Positions 16,827 to 26,085 of a stretch of 64,000 nucleotides of DNA are shown here, piece by piece. Source of the DNA: Desulfosporosinus metallidurans (GTDB lineage Bacteria; Bacillota; Desulfitobacteriia; Desulfitobacteriales; Desulfitobacteriaceae). Location: NCBI RefSeq assembly GCF_001936615.1, contig NZ_MLBF01000002.1, forward strand, positions 124,001-188,000, in the 5' to 3' direction. Position 1 is the stretch's first letter. Each line of letters opens with the position of its first letter. Both the position numbers and the translations under genes were made by a program. A model generated the notes under the pieces. It ran no database searches. It was not told the DNA's origin and saw only the letters and a program-made list of their open reading frames with translations.

Positions 16827-18287
16827 TTATTGCTCAGAATCTCGAGTTACCTGATGACGACTGACTAGCCCATTGAAAGATTCGTAAATTACCTTCTTCG
16901 AATCTACTACAGTTTCTAACACGACCGATTTACCCCATAGAGACTGAACAAGAGCAAGAGTCTTCTCGAGATAAACGAGATCGAGATCAACTCCTTCATG
17001 GCGATGTTTAAGATAAAGCCCGCCTTTACCCTCATAATCTCCCTCTAAAACGACTATTCGAGGATGCCCTCCATTAACGAGTTGCTGTACTAGATTATCT
17101 CTCACTTTCTCCCATTCATTGTCCGTAACCTGCCAGTGAGCACCGACTTTCCGAAAGTTAAACAAATTTAGTTCTTCAACTAATTCACGGCTCAGATGAT
17201 TACGGATGAATGAAAGATCATTTTCTGTTTCACGTAGTTCAAAAAGTTCATTAAGGGGTTTTACTTTCGCCAAGTCTTCCCATATCTTTACTCCCAAATA
17301 ATATGGGTTCAGTCCCATACGAGAAGGCTGTACAACTTGACTATGCATCAGCGCGAATTCGAGGGATTCAGCATCTGTAAGATCTAGTTCTCTCATAATT
17401 CTGGCATGCCAAAATGTCGCCCATCCTTCGTTAATTATTTTTGTCTCGATTTGGGGATAGAAATAGAGTGATTCTTCACGAACTATACCCACAATATCTC
17501 TTTGCCATTCTTCGAGCCCCGGCGCAAATTTAATAATATAGAGCAAAAGGTCTTCATACTCCTGAGAGGGAAGATTTTCAGTTTCATCTTCCAATAAATC
17601 TCCCCATAAATCTTCATAGGGTATAGACGCCTTTTTTTTCCGGGTCTTCAATTGGGACCCCTTACGTTGTTCGTTTATCGTTACACAGGATTGACTCCCA
17701 GTACATAAACTGCCCTGACACCTGCGCCCTCCGTCTTTAAATGGCACTTTGACCTTTGGGGCATTTTCCATTTTACGACTGGTTCCAACATGGGATCGAT
17801 AGTCCACATGTTCTTGAATAGCTAGGACCGCATCTAAGGTCTGTTCAACCCATTCTCTGCCATATCTCAATTCATATTCGCGAATTTTCTCGGCATGCGC
17901 GGACATACGCTCAACCATGTCTTTAGGGGTGCGTGAAAAATAGTAATTGTTCTTAAAGAAGTCAACATGGGCATAGACATGACCGATTACGAGTTTGTTT
18001 TGGGTTTGATGATTTCCTTCTAACAAAAAAGCGTAGGCTGGATTCGTATTAATGACGAGTTCATAGATCCGGCTCAAATTCAAATCATACTGAGTTTTCA
18101 TTCGGTAAAAAGCTTTTCCGAAGCTCCAGTGAGTAAATCGCACCGGCATTCCATACGCGCCAAACGTATACAATGCTTCAGCTGGAACGATTTCAAAATT
18201 TACAGGATAGAAATCAAGCCCCATGCCACGGGCCACTTGAGCAACATCTTGCGCTATGGCGTTTAAGACATGCACCTCATTGTCCAT
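16827..18287 (-). CDS. spoVR: SpoVR-family protein
   Basis: Member of the SpoVR/YcgB family, linked to spore cortex formation in Bacillus and to the stress kinase module YeaG-YeaH-YcgB in enterobacteria. Recognisable segments: VRFTHWSFGKAFYRMKTQYD near residue 50, INTNPAYAFLLEGN near 80, VYAHVDFFKNNYYF near 102, and INEGWATFWHARIM near 285. The linker at about 175-215 carries four cysteines (GGRRCQGSLCTGSQSC) and a basic stretch not usual for the family. RBS GGGGGAAAG. Last gene of the prkA-yhbH-spoVR run. Confidence 0.95.
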   Translation of the reverse strand: MDNEVHVLNAIAQDVAQVARGMGLDFYPVNFEIVPAEALYTFGAYGMPVRFTHWSFGKAFYRMKTQYDLNLSRIYELVINTNPAYAFLLEGNHQTQNKLVIGHVYAHVDFFKNNYYFSRTPKDMVERMSAHAEKIREYELRYGREWVEQTLDAVLAIQEHVDYRSHVGTSRKMENAPKVKVPFKDGGRRCQGSLCTGSQSCVTINEQRKGSQLKTRKKKASIPYEDLWGDLLEDETENLPSQEYEDLLLYIIKFAPGLEEWQRDIVGIVREESLYFYPQIETKIINEGWATFWHARIMRELDLTDAESLEFALMHSQVVQPSRMGLNPYYLGVKIWEDLAKVKPLNELFELRETENDLSFIRNHLSRELVEELNLFNFRKVGAHWQVTDNEWEKVRDNLVQQLVNGGHPRIVVLEGDYEGKGGLYLKHRHEGVDLDLVYLEKTLALVQSLWGKSVVLETVVDSKKVIYESFNGLVSRHQVTRDSEQ

Positions 18288-18345
18288 GACTTTCCCCCTA
18301 CCTATTCCGTTCCTAGTGCCCAGTTAAGACACTCTTGCCGTCGTC

Positions 18346-19482
18346 TTATGAAAAGACTGTTTTGAGAGCAACGTATACCTCGTTTCGGTCCCTGATCGTC
18401 ACTAACCGGAGTTTCGGATCAGTAATACGTTTTAACGTAGCCATTAAGGTGCTGGAATAGTGTGTTCTCAAGATCTCACCGTAGCCGACGACCTGACTCA
18501 CTTCAACCAACTGTTTCATCAAAGACAATGCTCTTGAATTGTCCGTTCCGATATTATCACCATCTGTAAAATGAACTGGATAAATATTAAAATGGGCTGG
18601 TGGATATTCGTTTTCAATTAGCTCTAAGGCATACTTATACACTGATGAACAGCGAGTTCCCCCACTCTCCCCGCGCGTAAAGAATTCTTCCTCAGTCACT
18701 TCTTTTGCTTCAGTGTGATGTGCTAAAAAACGGATCTCCACATTTTCATACTTTATACGTAGGAAACGAACCATCCAGAAAAAGAATGTTCGAGCAATAT
18801 ATTTTTCAAATTGTCCCATCGAGCCAGAGGTATCCATCATTGCCAAAATTACTGCATTAGTCTCAAAATTCGGACGTGTCTCCCAAGTCTTAAAACGCAA
18901 ATCTTCCGGAGAAATTCTTAAGCGAGCCTCCTTATTCTTCTTTTGCGAAAAGGCCTGCCTCTTGATACTTTCCAGCAAGGTACGTTTCTTATCTACATTC
19001 GCCATTAACCCTTTTTTACGAACATCGTTAAATTCCGGACGATCATGTGCAATAAGCGGTCGTTTTTTATCATCCAGATTGGGTAACTTTAATTCTTCAA
19101 AGAGAATATTTGCCAAATCCTCATACGTTACTTCTGCTTCATAGATATCTTCACCAGGTTCTTCACCAGCACCACTCCCTGCAGCACCTTTGCCCTTGGC
19201 CTGTTCACGCCCTAAAATTTCGCCCGGAACCATTTTTTTAGTTCCTTGACCGGTATGATTTTTCTTTTTCAAATCATACCGGAAATGGAATTCTTCTAGG
19301 GAACGCATGGGAATCTTAGTGCTTTTTTTACCACCAGATAAAATAATGCTTTCATCAACAATTAGATCGCCCAGTTGTTGTTTAATGACTTCTTCAACTT
19401 TCTCCTTGTGCCTCGTTTGGTCCAGATACCCTTTCCGATGCAAACTCCAGTCATCACGATTTACTATGATTTCATCTGCCAC
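18346..19482 (-). CDS. yhbH: YhbH/DUF444 family protein, von Willebrand A-like
   Basis: 378-residue DUF444 protein. A vWA-type metal-adhesion motif DTSGSMG is seen near residue 215, with later TDGDN. An N-terminal basic region and a Gly-rich linker (KGKGAAGSGAGEEPGED) precede it. In Bacillus yhbH is sporulation-associated; in enterobacteria YeaH partners the kinase YeaG. GTG start with AGGAAGGGGG upstream. It sits between prkA and spoVR, in the conserved order. Confidence 0.95.
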   Translation of the reverse strand: MADEIIVNRDDWSLHRKGYLDQTRHKEKVEEVIKQQLGDLIVDESIILSGGKKSTKIPMRSLEEFHFRYDLKKKNHTGQGTKKMVPGEILGREQAKGKGAAGSGAGEEPGEDIYEAEVTYEDLANILFEELKLPNLDDKKRPLIAHDRPEFNDVRKKGLMANVDKKRTLLESIKRQAFSQKKNKEARLRISPEDLRFKTWETRPNFETNAVILAMMDTSGSMGQFEKYIARTFFFWMVRFLRIKYENVEIRFLAHHTEAKEVTEEEFFTRGESGGTRCSSVYKYALELIENEYPPAHFNIYPVHFTDGDNIGTDNSRALSLMKQLVEVSQVVGYGEILRTHYSSTLMATLKRITDPKLRLVTIRDRNEVYVALKTVFS

Positions 19483-19500
19483 ACTTATCCCCCTTCCTCT

Positions 19501-21402
19501 CTAACGGTTAAGGAGGGCCCCGACATACTTCACAATCTCATTGGCACAGATCGGGCAATATCCGTGCTTATTGACGAGACGATCCATAACATTGTTGACT
19601 CTCAATAATTGGTCTTGATCCGGATGATCGACAGAGGTTGTAATCTTGACAATATCCTTAAGATCAGCAAACAATTTCTTTTCAATGGCTTCTTTCAACC
19701 GTTCATGAGATTCATAGTTAAAGACTTTTCCCTTCCGGGCATACATTGAGATCCGAATAAGAATTTCTTCGCGAAAGGTTTTTTTAGCATTTTCTGAAAC
19801 ACCGATTTGTTCTTCAATGCTGCGCATTAATTGTTCATCGGGAGCTAACTCTTCACCGGTGATGGGATCATACAGCTTAGACGAATTGCAATACGCCTCA
19901 ACATTATCAAGATAATTATTCAAGAGTGATTTCGCAGATTCCTCGTACGCATAAACAAACGCCTTTTGAACTTCTTTCTTGGCCATTTCGTCATATTCAC
20001 GGCGTGCCACGGCTATTAGGTTTAGAAGGTCTTCTTTTTCATCTTTCGCTATCGAGGTGTGCTGTGAAAGCCCGTCTCTCAAAGCCCTCAAAATATCTAG
20101 CGCATTGATACACGCATGCTCATCTCGTATTAAGGCTGTAGAAATTCGGTTGATCACGTAGCGTGGATCTATACCACTCATGCCTTCTCCGAGTTCTTCT
20201 CCCTCCATAGTCAACTCTTTAATATCCTTTTGATTAAATCCTTCTACATCTTCCCCGTCATAGATCCTCATCTTCTTCACAAGATCCATCCCTTGTTTTT
20301 TCGATGGCTTCAAGCGAGAAAGGACGCTGAAAACAGAGGTTGCCCATAAGCTATGAGGTGCAATATGCACATTTTTGATGTCACTTTGGCTAATTAACTT
20401 TTCGTAAATTTTAACTTCATCACTGACACGAAGATTATAGGGAATGTGCATAACAATAATCCTTGATTGCAAGGCTTCGTTTTTCTTATTCGAAATGAAC
20501 GTTTGATACTCATTTTCGTTAGTATGGGCTATGACAAGCTCATCAGCCGAAATCAAGGCAAAACGTCCGGCTTTAAAATTCCCTTCCTGTGAGAGACTTA
20601 GAAGATTCCAAAGGAACTTTTCATCAGATTTTAGCATTTCCTGGAATTCCATCAGACCTCTATTGGCCTTGTTTAGTTCCCCGTCAAAACGATAAGCGCG
20701 CGGATCTGATTCTGATCCGTATTCAGTGATCGAAGAAAAATCAATACTTCCCGTCAAGTCAGCAATATCTTGCGACTTAGGATCTGAAGGAGTAAAGGTG
20801 CCCACTCCTACCCTTTGCTCTTCCGAGAAAAGAATTCGTTTTACAGGAAAACGTTCAACTTCACCCCCAAATTCTTCATCCAATCTCAACCGACAAACTG
20901 GACATAGATTTCCCTCGATACGGATTCCGTACATCTCCTCAAATTGTGGACGTAAAGACACTGGCAACAGATGCAGAGGATCCTCATGCATGGGGCATCC
21001 GTCTATAGCATAAACTGCTCCTTCCTCAGTTCTCGTGAATTCTTCGAGCCCACGCTTTAATAAGCTAACGATGGTCGATTTACCGCCACTTACTGGTCCC
21101 ATTAACAGTAAAATACGTTTACGAACATCCAACCGCTTTGCAGCACTATGGAAATATTCCTCAATTAGGCGTTCTAATGTTTTATCTAACCCAAATAGTT
21201 CCTTGTCAAAAAATTTGTATTTTTTCTGATCTCCGATGGTTCCAACCCCGGCTGCTCTGATCATGGCGTAGATTCGAGCATGAGCATGTAGTGCCAAGTT
21301 AGGATTTTTCGTAACCATTTGCAAATAATCCGTAAACGTACCACTCCACGCCAGAGCAGCCTCTATCTCGCGATATTCACGCAACCACTTTATGACTTCC
21401 AT
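19501..21402 (-). CDS. prkA: PrkA-type AAA+ serine protein kinase/protease
   Basis: 633 residues, the size of Bacillus PrkA (YeaG family). An AAA-like domain carries the P-loop GPVSGGKST (about 102-110) and a C-terminal kinase-like domain follows. Known as a serine kinase, later reported to have Lon-like protease activity, acting in sporulation and starvation. The ATG preceded by GGGAGGG is chosen; fourteen upstream codons lack a ribosome site. First gene of prkA-yhbH-spoVR; 18 nt to yhbH. A perfect 17-bp inverted repeat lies 45 bp upstream. Confidence 0.96.
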   Translation of the reverse strand: MEVIKWLREYREIEAALAWSGTFTDYLQMVTKNPNLALHAHARIYAMIRAAGVGTIGDQKKYKFFDKELFGLDKTLERLIEEYFHSAAKRLDVRKRILLLMGPVSGGKSTIVSLLKRGLEEFTRTEEGAVYAIDGCPMHEDPLHLLPVSLRPQFEEMYGIRIEGNLCPVCRLRLDEEFGGEVERFPVKRILFSEEQRVGVGTFTPSDPKSQDIADLTGSIDFSSITEYGSESDPRAYRFDGELNKANRGLMEFQEMLKSDEKFLWNLLSLSQEGNFKAGRFALISADELVIAHTNENEYQTFISNKKNEALQSRIIVMHIPYNLRVSDEVKIYEKLISQSDIKNVHIAPHSLWATSVFSVLSRLKPSKKQGMDLVKKMRIYDGEDVEGFNQKDIKELTMEGEELGEGMSGIDPRYVINRISTALIRDEHACINALDILRALRDGLSQHTSIAKDEKEDLLNLIAVARREYDEMAKKEVQKAFVYAYEESAKSLLNNYLDNVEAYCNSSKLYDPITGEELAPDEQLMRSIEEQIGVSENAKKTFREEILIRISMYARKGKVFNYESHERLKEAIEKKLFADLKDIVKITTSVDHPDQDQLLRVNNVMDRLVNKHGYCPICANEIVKYVGALLNR

Positions 21403-21446
21403 GGTAGCCCTCCCTTCTCCTACATCAACAAGACCTACCGGCATAT

Positions 21447-21492
21447 AATTAAGTATATGCCTTGCATTAGAAGATAAGGCATATACTTAATT
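21447..21492. promoter_or_regulatory. Perfect 17-bp inverted repeat upstream of prkA
   Basis: Arms 21447-21463 and 21476-21492 (AATTAAGTATATGCCTT and its exact complement) around a 12-nt loop, 45 bp before the prkA start. There is no T-run on the prkA strand and a separate terminator serves the upstream gene, so an operator or 5'-leader hairpin is more likely than a terminator. Confidence 0.55.
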
Positions 21493-21505
21493 TTCTTTTA
21501 CTGGG

Positions 21506-21540
21506 AAAAATAAAAGAACACCTCCCTTGAGATGTTCTTA
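21506..21540 (-). terminator. Terminator after the small KOW-like gene
   Basis: Stem AAGAACATCT/AGGTGTTCTT with a 6-nt loop followed by TTATTTTT on the minus strand, 16 nt past the stop. Confidence 0.78.
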
Positions 21541-21555
21541 TCAATCGGAAAAATA

Positions 21556-21765
21556 TTAGATTTTTTCCAAATCCCAAGGATCGTAAGCGAATTCACCAGG
21601 TAAAATATCTAAACGCGCCACGATATAGTCCCCAACCTCATCACGATCAACACGAACAACCGTTCCAAGACAGTTGTTACTTGTAGTAACCCGGTCTCCG
21701 ACCTGAAATTGTCGTTTGCGGCGATGGGAAGAGCCCGTTTCTGATTCACGATTTCTCGCAAACAT
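21556..21765 (-). CDS. Small basic protein with an SH3/KOW-like core
   Basis: 69 residues: a basic N-terminal tail (RRKRQ) then QVGDRVTTSNNCLGTVVRVD..., the V-G-D-x-V...G-x-V-x-x-V pattern of small KOW/SH3-like barrels found in RNA-binding proteins, ending FAYDPWDLEKI. I do not recognise a named family. RBS GGGAGGG, 10 nt before the ATG. It stands alone with its own terminator. RNA or protein binding is inference. Confidence 0.75.
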   Translation of the reverse strand: MFARNRESETGSSHRRKRQFQVGDRVTTSNNCLGTVVRVDRDEVGDYIVARLDILPGEFAYDPWDLEKI

Positions 21766-21980
21766 TATATAACACCCTCCCTTTTAGAAACTTACTTACT
21801 CTAGCTTTATGTAATAGTAACATAGCCCACCCAGAAAATCTATAATGAATTTAGAACATTCACACTTCATATTTTCTATTTATTCTGGGTTGCCTCGTTT
21901 ATTCCTGTATTTCATTCCTTCATAATCGATAATAGCTATTACCATTGAGATGGAACAAGATTGAAAACAATTAGCAACAT

Positions 21981-22005
21981 AAGAGCCTAGCGACGCTAGG
22001 CTCTT
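21981..22005 (-). terminator. Hairpin after glnA
   Basis: An 11-bp perfect stem AAGAGCCTAGC/GCTAGGCTCTT starting 6 nt after the glnA stop; the T-run is weak, so it may act as a terminator or mRNA-stabilising hairpin. Confidence 0.6.
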
Positions 22006-22011
22006 AACAAC

Positions 22012-23340
22012 TCAATACATGTGTAAATAACGATCCAGTTCCCACTGTGTGACAGTAACTCGGAAACTATCCCATTCCTCAGATTTCGCCTCAACAAAGC
22101 GATGATAGATATGACTGCCCAGTGCCTCTTGAATGACAGGGGCTTTACCGAGTTCATCCAAGGCTTCTTTCAAACTTCCCGGTAGAGAAGTAATCCCCAG
22201 TTTTGCACGTTCCTCACTGTTCATAGCGTAAATGTTTAAATCAACTGCAGGCGGTGGTATAAGTTTATTTTTAATCCCGTCTAGCCCCGCTTTAAGTTGG
22301 ACGGCGATGGCCAAATACGGATTACAGGCTGGATCCGGGCTACGCAGTTCTATGCGGGTTGAAGCGCCTCTTTTGGCTGGTATACGAATGAGTGGACTCC
22401 TATTTCGTCCGGACCAGGCAATATAACAAGGTGCTTCATAACCTGGCACAAGTCGTTTATACGAGTTGACTGTTGGGTTGGTGATGGCCGCAAAAGAAGG
22501 GGCATGCTTCATGAGGCCTGCAATATATTGGTAAGCAATTTCGGAAAGCTCCATCGAATCACTAGGATCATAAAACGCATTTTTGCCATCTTTAAAAAGC
22601 GATTGATTACTATGCATACCAGATCCGTTAATGCCAAAAATAGGCTTCGGCATAAACGTAGCATGTAAGCCATGATGCTGTGCTATAGTGCGTACAACAA
22701 AACGAAAGGTAGCAATTTTATCGGCGATATCCAGGGCATCGGAATATTTAAAATCAATCTCATGTTGTCCAGGCGCCACTTCATGGTGAGATGCTTCAAT
22801 TTCGTAGCCCATTTGTTCTAACGTTAACACCATATCACGACGCGCATTCTCTCCTAAGTCAATAGGCGTTAAGTCAAAATAGCCGGCTTTGTCGTGCGTA
22901 ATCGTTGTAGGACGCCCTTCAGCATCAGTATGGAAGAGGAAAAACTCCAATTCCGGGCCCACGTTCAAGGTGTACCCCATTTCAGATGCTTCTGCTAAGA
23001 CTCTTTTCAGCGCACTGCGCGGGCATCCTTCAAATGAGGTTCCATCCGGGTTATAAACATCACAAATAAGTCGAGCGACCCCCCCTTCCTTGGGACGCCA
23101 AGGAAAAACGACAAAGGTATTTGGGTCCGGACGCAAATACATATCCGATTCTTCAATACGCGCAAATCCTTCAATCGAAGAACCGTCAAACATCAGTTCC
23201 CCATCTAAAGCCTTTTCCAGTTGTTCTATCGTAATTGCTACATTCTTAAGAATCCCAAATATGTCTGTAAACTGTAACCTAATAAACTTAACACCTTTCT
23301 CATGGGCTTCCCGCAAAACGTCATCATTGGTCATCATCAT
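22012..23340 (-). CDS. glnA: Glutamine synthetase type I
   Basis: ATP-dependent synthesis of glutamine from glutamate and ammonia. 442 residues, the size of the GSI-alpha form of Gram-positives. Visible motifs: DIFGILKNV near the N-terminus, [20 protein letters not shown] (metal ligands), [22 protein letters not shown] and [20 protein letters not shown]. It lacks the 25-residue insertion of GSI-beta, so adenylylation is unlikely. GGGAG lies 10 nt before the first of three ATGs. The leader contains a terminator-like hairpin and a competing hairpin. Confidence 0.97.
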   Translation of the reverse strand: MMMTNDDVLREAHEKGVKFIRLQFTDIFGILKNVAITIEQLEKALDGELMFDGSSIEGFARIEESDMYLRPDPNTFVVFPWRPKEGGVARLICDVYNPDGTSFEGCPRSALKRVLAEASEMGYTLNVGPELEFFLFHTDAEGRPTTITHDKAGYFDLTPIDLGENARRDMVLTLEQMGYEIEASHHEVAPGQHEIDFKYSDALDIADKIATFRFVVRTIAQHHGLHATFMPKPIFGINGSGMHSNQSLFKDGKNAFYDPSDSMELSEIAYQYIAGLMKHAPSFAAITNPTVNSYKRLVPGYEAPCYIAWSGRNRSPLIRIPAKRGASTRIELRSPDPACNPYLAIAVQLKAGLDGIKNKLIPPPAVDLNIYAMNSEERAKLGITSLPGSLKEALDELGKAPVIQEALGSHIYHRFVEAKSEEWDSFRVTVTQWELDRYLHMY

Positions 23341-23366
23341 TGCACTAGCTCTCCCTTCGATTTTTC

Positions 23367-23416
23367 AAAAAAGTCCATGCGTCACCCCCATTGGCTCAGC
23401 ATGGACAACATTGTCC
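23367..23416 (-). promoter_or_regulatory. Attenuator-like leader of glnA: terminator plus overlapping anti-terminator hairpin
   Basis: On the minus strand GTCCATGC (23399-23406) pairs with GCATGGAC (23373-23380) across an 18-nt loop and is followed by six T residues (23367-23372): an intrinsic terminator between promoter and glnA ribosome site. A second hairpin, GGACAATGTTGTCC (23403-23416), shares its last 4 nt with the terminator stem, so the two exclude each other. The trans-acting factor is not evident. Confidence 0.65.
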
Positions 23417-23432
23417 TAAACCTTATAAGGAT

Positions 23433-23461
23433 AGTATATCCATTGTTATTCAAATTTACAA
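23433..23461 (-). promoter_or_regulatory. Putative sigma-A promoter of glnA
   Basis: TTGTAA (23456-23461), 17-bp spacer, TATACT (23433-23438) on the minus strand, about 90 bp before glnA. A GlnR-type operator (TGTNA-N7-TNACA) was not found. Confidence 0.65.
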
Positions 23462-23467
23462 TGTACC

Positions 23468-24004
23468 TTAATACTCAATTCCAAGACGCGCCATTATTCC
23501 CTTTTCAAATGGATGCTTTTTTAAAACCATTTCTGTCACTAAATCTGCTTTTTCTATCAATAACTTTGAAGCATTGCGACCTGTTAAAACTAATTCTACG
23601 TGGGGTGGCTTCTTATCGATTAATTCTAGGACTTCGCTTTCGGGAATTAGCTCAAACCAAAGCGCGTTAACAATTTCATCTAGAATAACAATATCCCATT
23701 CCCCCGAAATAATGATTTCCTGCGCTCTTATGAAGGCCTTGCGTGCTTCAAGAATGTGTTCCTCTTGGAGTTCTCCTTTGCGAACCCAGCCCTGCCCTCC
23801 AAAGTGCTCTAGTTGGCATTCTGGCCGCAAGCGTTTCAGACCTTCTAGCTCTCCGTAATCATCCCCCCCCTTCATAAACTGTATAATGTAAACCCGAAAA
23901 CCATGACCCACTGCACGTATTGCCAAACCAAATGCAGCGGTTGTTTTTCCTTTGCAATCCCCAGTGTATACTTGTACCAAGCCTTGTGAAATATTTGTCA
24001 TCAT
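23468..24004 (-). CDS. cobO: Cob(I)yrinic acid a,c-diamide adenosyltransferase
   Basis: CobA/CobO/BtuR family: attaches the adenosyl group to corrinoid cobalt in B12 synthesis or salvage. P-loop GDCKGKTTAAFG lies near the N-terminus, followed by IIQFMKGG, the conserved DEIVNAL and LTGRNA motifs. The ATG overlaps the stop of the upstream gene (TAATG) and follows GGAAGGTG; the longer start lacks a ribosome site. About 178 residues, normal for the family. The rest of the cobalamin pathway is not in this window. Confidence 0.94.
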   Translation of the reverse strand: MMTNISQGLVQVYTGDCKGKTTAAFGLAIRAVGHGFRVYIIQFMKGGDDYGELEGLKRLRPECQLEHFGGQGWVRKGELQEEHILEARKAFIRAQEIIISGEWDIVILDEIVNALWFELIPESEVLELIDKKPPHVELVLTGRNASKLLIEKADLVTEMVLKKHPFEKGIMARLGIEY

Positions 24005-24531
24005 TACACCTTCCGTATCCATTTTTCCAGTTGTGGATGTATATAAACAACATTGGGGGAAATTAAGATTTCAGGAAACCTCTCTAGGCTTTGTCGATTG
24101 AAGGAAATAGAAAAGAACAACTTGATAGACGACTTCTCATCGGTCGCTCTCAATTCCACCTTATCGGGGTAAAGATAGTAGGAATAATTCCCATCGCGCC
24201 ATGAAATTTCAACTTCCCCAAGTTTCACACGGATTATTCCGAATTCCTCAACTTTGACGGCTTCTACGCCTGTAAACGATTGTCTAAGATATTCCGCTTC
24301 CAATGCAACCTGTCCAACTTTAAACTGGGATTCCAATAGTTGTTCAACGATGAGACGGGCAGGGATAGAGATATCTTCGAAAACCCGGCGTTCACTCCTT
24401 AACTCATTTAGGAGTTGCTCAAATTTTTGGACATGGATCGAACGAATTTTTTGAGCCTTCTTTAAAGCTATTTCAAAATTATGATACACGTCTTCCAAAC
24501 ATTCAAGGAGTGCCTCGTCCTCTTCACGCAT
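24004..24531 (-). CDS. Conserved-type hypothetical protein, coiled-coil N-terminus
   Basis: 175 residues; I do not recognise the family. Residues 1-90 are charged, helical and coiled-coil-like (LLECLEDVYHNFEIALKKAQKI); the C-terminal half is beta-rich with many aromatic residues (YSYYLYPDKVELRA). No signal or membrane segment. Its stop overlaps the cobO start by one base, so it is cotranslated with cobO. GGAGGTGG lies about 12 nt before the ATG, a long spacing. Confidence 0.7.
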   Translation of the reverse strand: MREEDEALLECLEDVYHNFEIALKKAQKIRSIHVQKFEQLLNELRSERRVFEDISIPARLIVEQLLESQFKVGQVALEAEYLRQSFTGVEAVKVEEFGIIRVKLGEVEISWRDGNYSYYLYPDKVELRATDEKSSIKLFFSISFNRQSLERFPEILISPNVVYIHPQLEKWIRKV

Positions 24532-24655
24532 GTTGGTTTATCCACCTCCTCACCTTTAACCCTTCTTCTTGGAAAGACATTCTATAAGGCTATTCTATCT
24601 GAACGATACTCATTAATAAAGTCTACTTTTCATAATATTTCGGTAGTCAACCCGT

Positions 24656-25906
24656 TTATTTCTTTTCGCGCAGACGTTTTGATACTCTCTGAACTCTCAG
24701 CTCAATCCAATTTGTCGTCATCTTAGCCTTTCTTCCGATTTCTAACGCCTTCCAATAACATTCTAAGGCATCCCTAAAACTCCGTCGTTTTTCAAAAACC
24801 TCAGCTAATCGAACCAAAGCGTCAAGTTCAGACCCTTCATGGAATTTCGATTTGTCATTTGATTGGAGTGAGTCTTCCTTTCGTTCCTTGATTTCTTTAA
24901 GGGCGGACAAAGCCTCAAATACTTCGCCAATTCGCAACTCATCACCAATAGATTCAAAGAGACTTTGTGCTTTTAAATAATATAGTTCTGCCTTAGCCAA
25001 ATCCATAGATAGAAAGAATAAACCTGCTAAACTTTGATAACGTAAGGCTAAGTCCAAATCCTGTCCAGGATATAAGCTTATAGATAATTCAAGGTAATGT
25101 TTCGCTTCCTGATAGTTTTCTAATAACTGCTCAATTTTACTCAGAAAAAAGCAACTTTCACTGAAGGCATTCTGATCGTCAAATTTTAAACAGAGGGCAA
25201 CCGCCCTTTGTTGACATTCAAACGCTAAATGCATTTCGTTTTGATCGAAGTAAATTAAGGCTAGATATTGAAGCGTATTGGACAGAGCAATCATATCAGC
25301 GATATGGGCAAAAATCTGGCATGCATGCTTTAAACTTCTTAACGCTTCTGCTTTTTCCCCTTGTCTAAAGGACAATTCCCCTAACAGTACATCCAACTCT
25401 CCTTCCCCTTTCGGGAACCCGTTTAACCGGCAAATTTTTCGTGCCTGTGTGTATGCTTTCTGAGCTCTGCTACCCTCTTCCAGTCTAGCATAAACTTGAC
25501 CCAAATCTGCATAGAGCATCCCCAGCCTTAGCGGTGGAGATGCGCTCGGATAAACCGATATTGCTTGCTCATAGTCCCTACAAGCTTCCTGAAGCATTCC
25601 CTTTTTAACTGAAAGGCTAGCTAGGCCAGCCCACGCTTCAGCCATCCCTTTCGCATTTTGGAGCTCAAGGCAAATACGCAAGGCTTCTTTGAAACCCTGT
25701 TCTGCTATGTCCAACTTTTCTAAGCGAACTCTCACTGTCGCCAACAGTCTCAACGTAAATGCAATAATTTCAGGGACGGTTAATTGATATGCTATTAAGA
25801 GACCCTTAGAGAAGTAATCTTCTGCATCAAGGTATTCTTCTTCCCCCAGACACTTTGTTCCATCCTCCATTAGGTTCCGCCAAACGGATAATTCACTATC
25901 GTACAT
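24656..25906 (-). CDS. TPR-repeat protein
   Basis: 416-residue, all-helical protein with about ten tetratricopeptide-like repeats of 34-40 residues (A..F.EAL.I..ELQNAKGMAEAWAGLA, KAYTQARKICRLNGFPKGEGELDVLL). No other domain, no signal peptide. Protein-protein scaffold is likely; the partner is unknown. RBS GGAGG 7 nt before the ATG. Upstream of the hypothetical gene and cobO on the same strand. Confidence 0.85.
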   Translation of the reverse strand: MYDSELSVWRNLMEDGTKCLGEEEYLDAEDYFSKGLLIAYQLTVPEIIAFTLRLLATVRVRLEKLDIAEQGFKEALRICLELQNAKGMAEAWAGLASLSVKKGMLQEACRDYEQAISVYPSASPPLRLGMLYADLGQVYARLEEGSRAQKAYTQARKICRLNGFPKGEGELDVLLGELSFRQGEKAEALRSLKHACQIFAHIADMIALSNTLQYLALIYFDQNEMHLAFECQQRAVALCLKFDDQNAFSESCFFLSKIEQLLENYQEAKHYLELSISLYPGQDLDLALRYQSLAGLFFLSMDLAKAELYYLKAQSLFESIGDELRIGEVFEALSALKEIKERKEDSLQSNDKSKFHEGSELDALVRLAEVFEKRRSFRDALECYWKALEIGRKAKMTTNWIELRVQRVSKRLREKK

Positions 25907-26085
25907 ATTATCGCCTCCGTGTCTGCTCCATAATATGCACGAGTTGATTTATTGGGCATATCGTGTTGTGTAAGTTTGTGGATGACAGTTTTGTTAAGAG
26001 ACAGAAGAACTTTCTGGACGAACTAGCTTGTAATCTAGACATAAAAGTCGAAATATGATAATCTAATTCTAAGAGGGGGGGTGTT

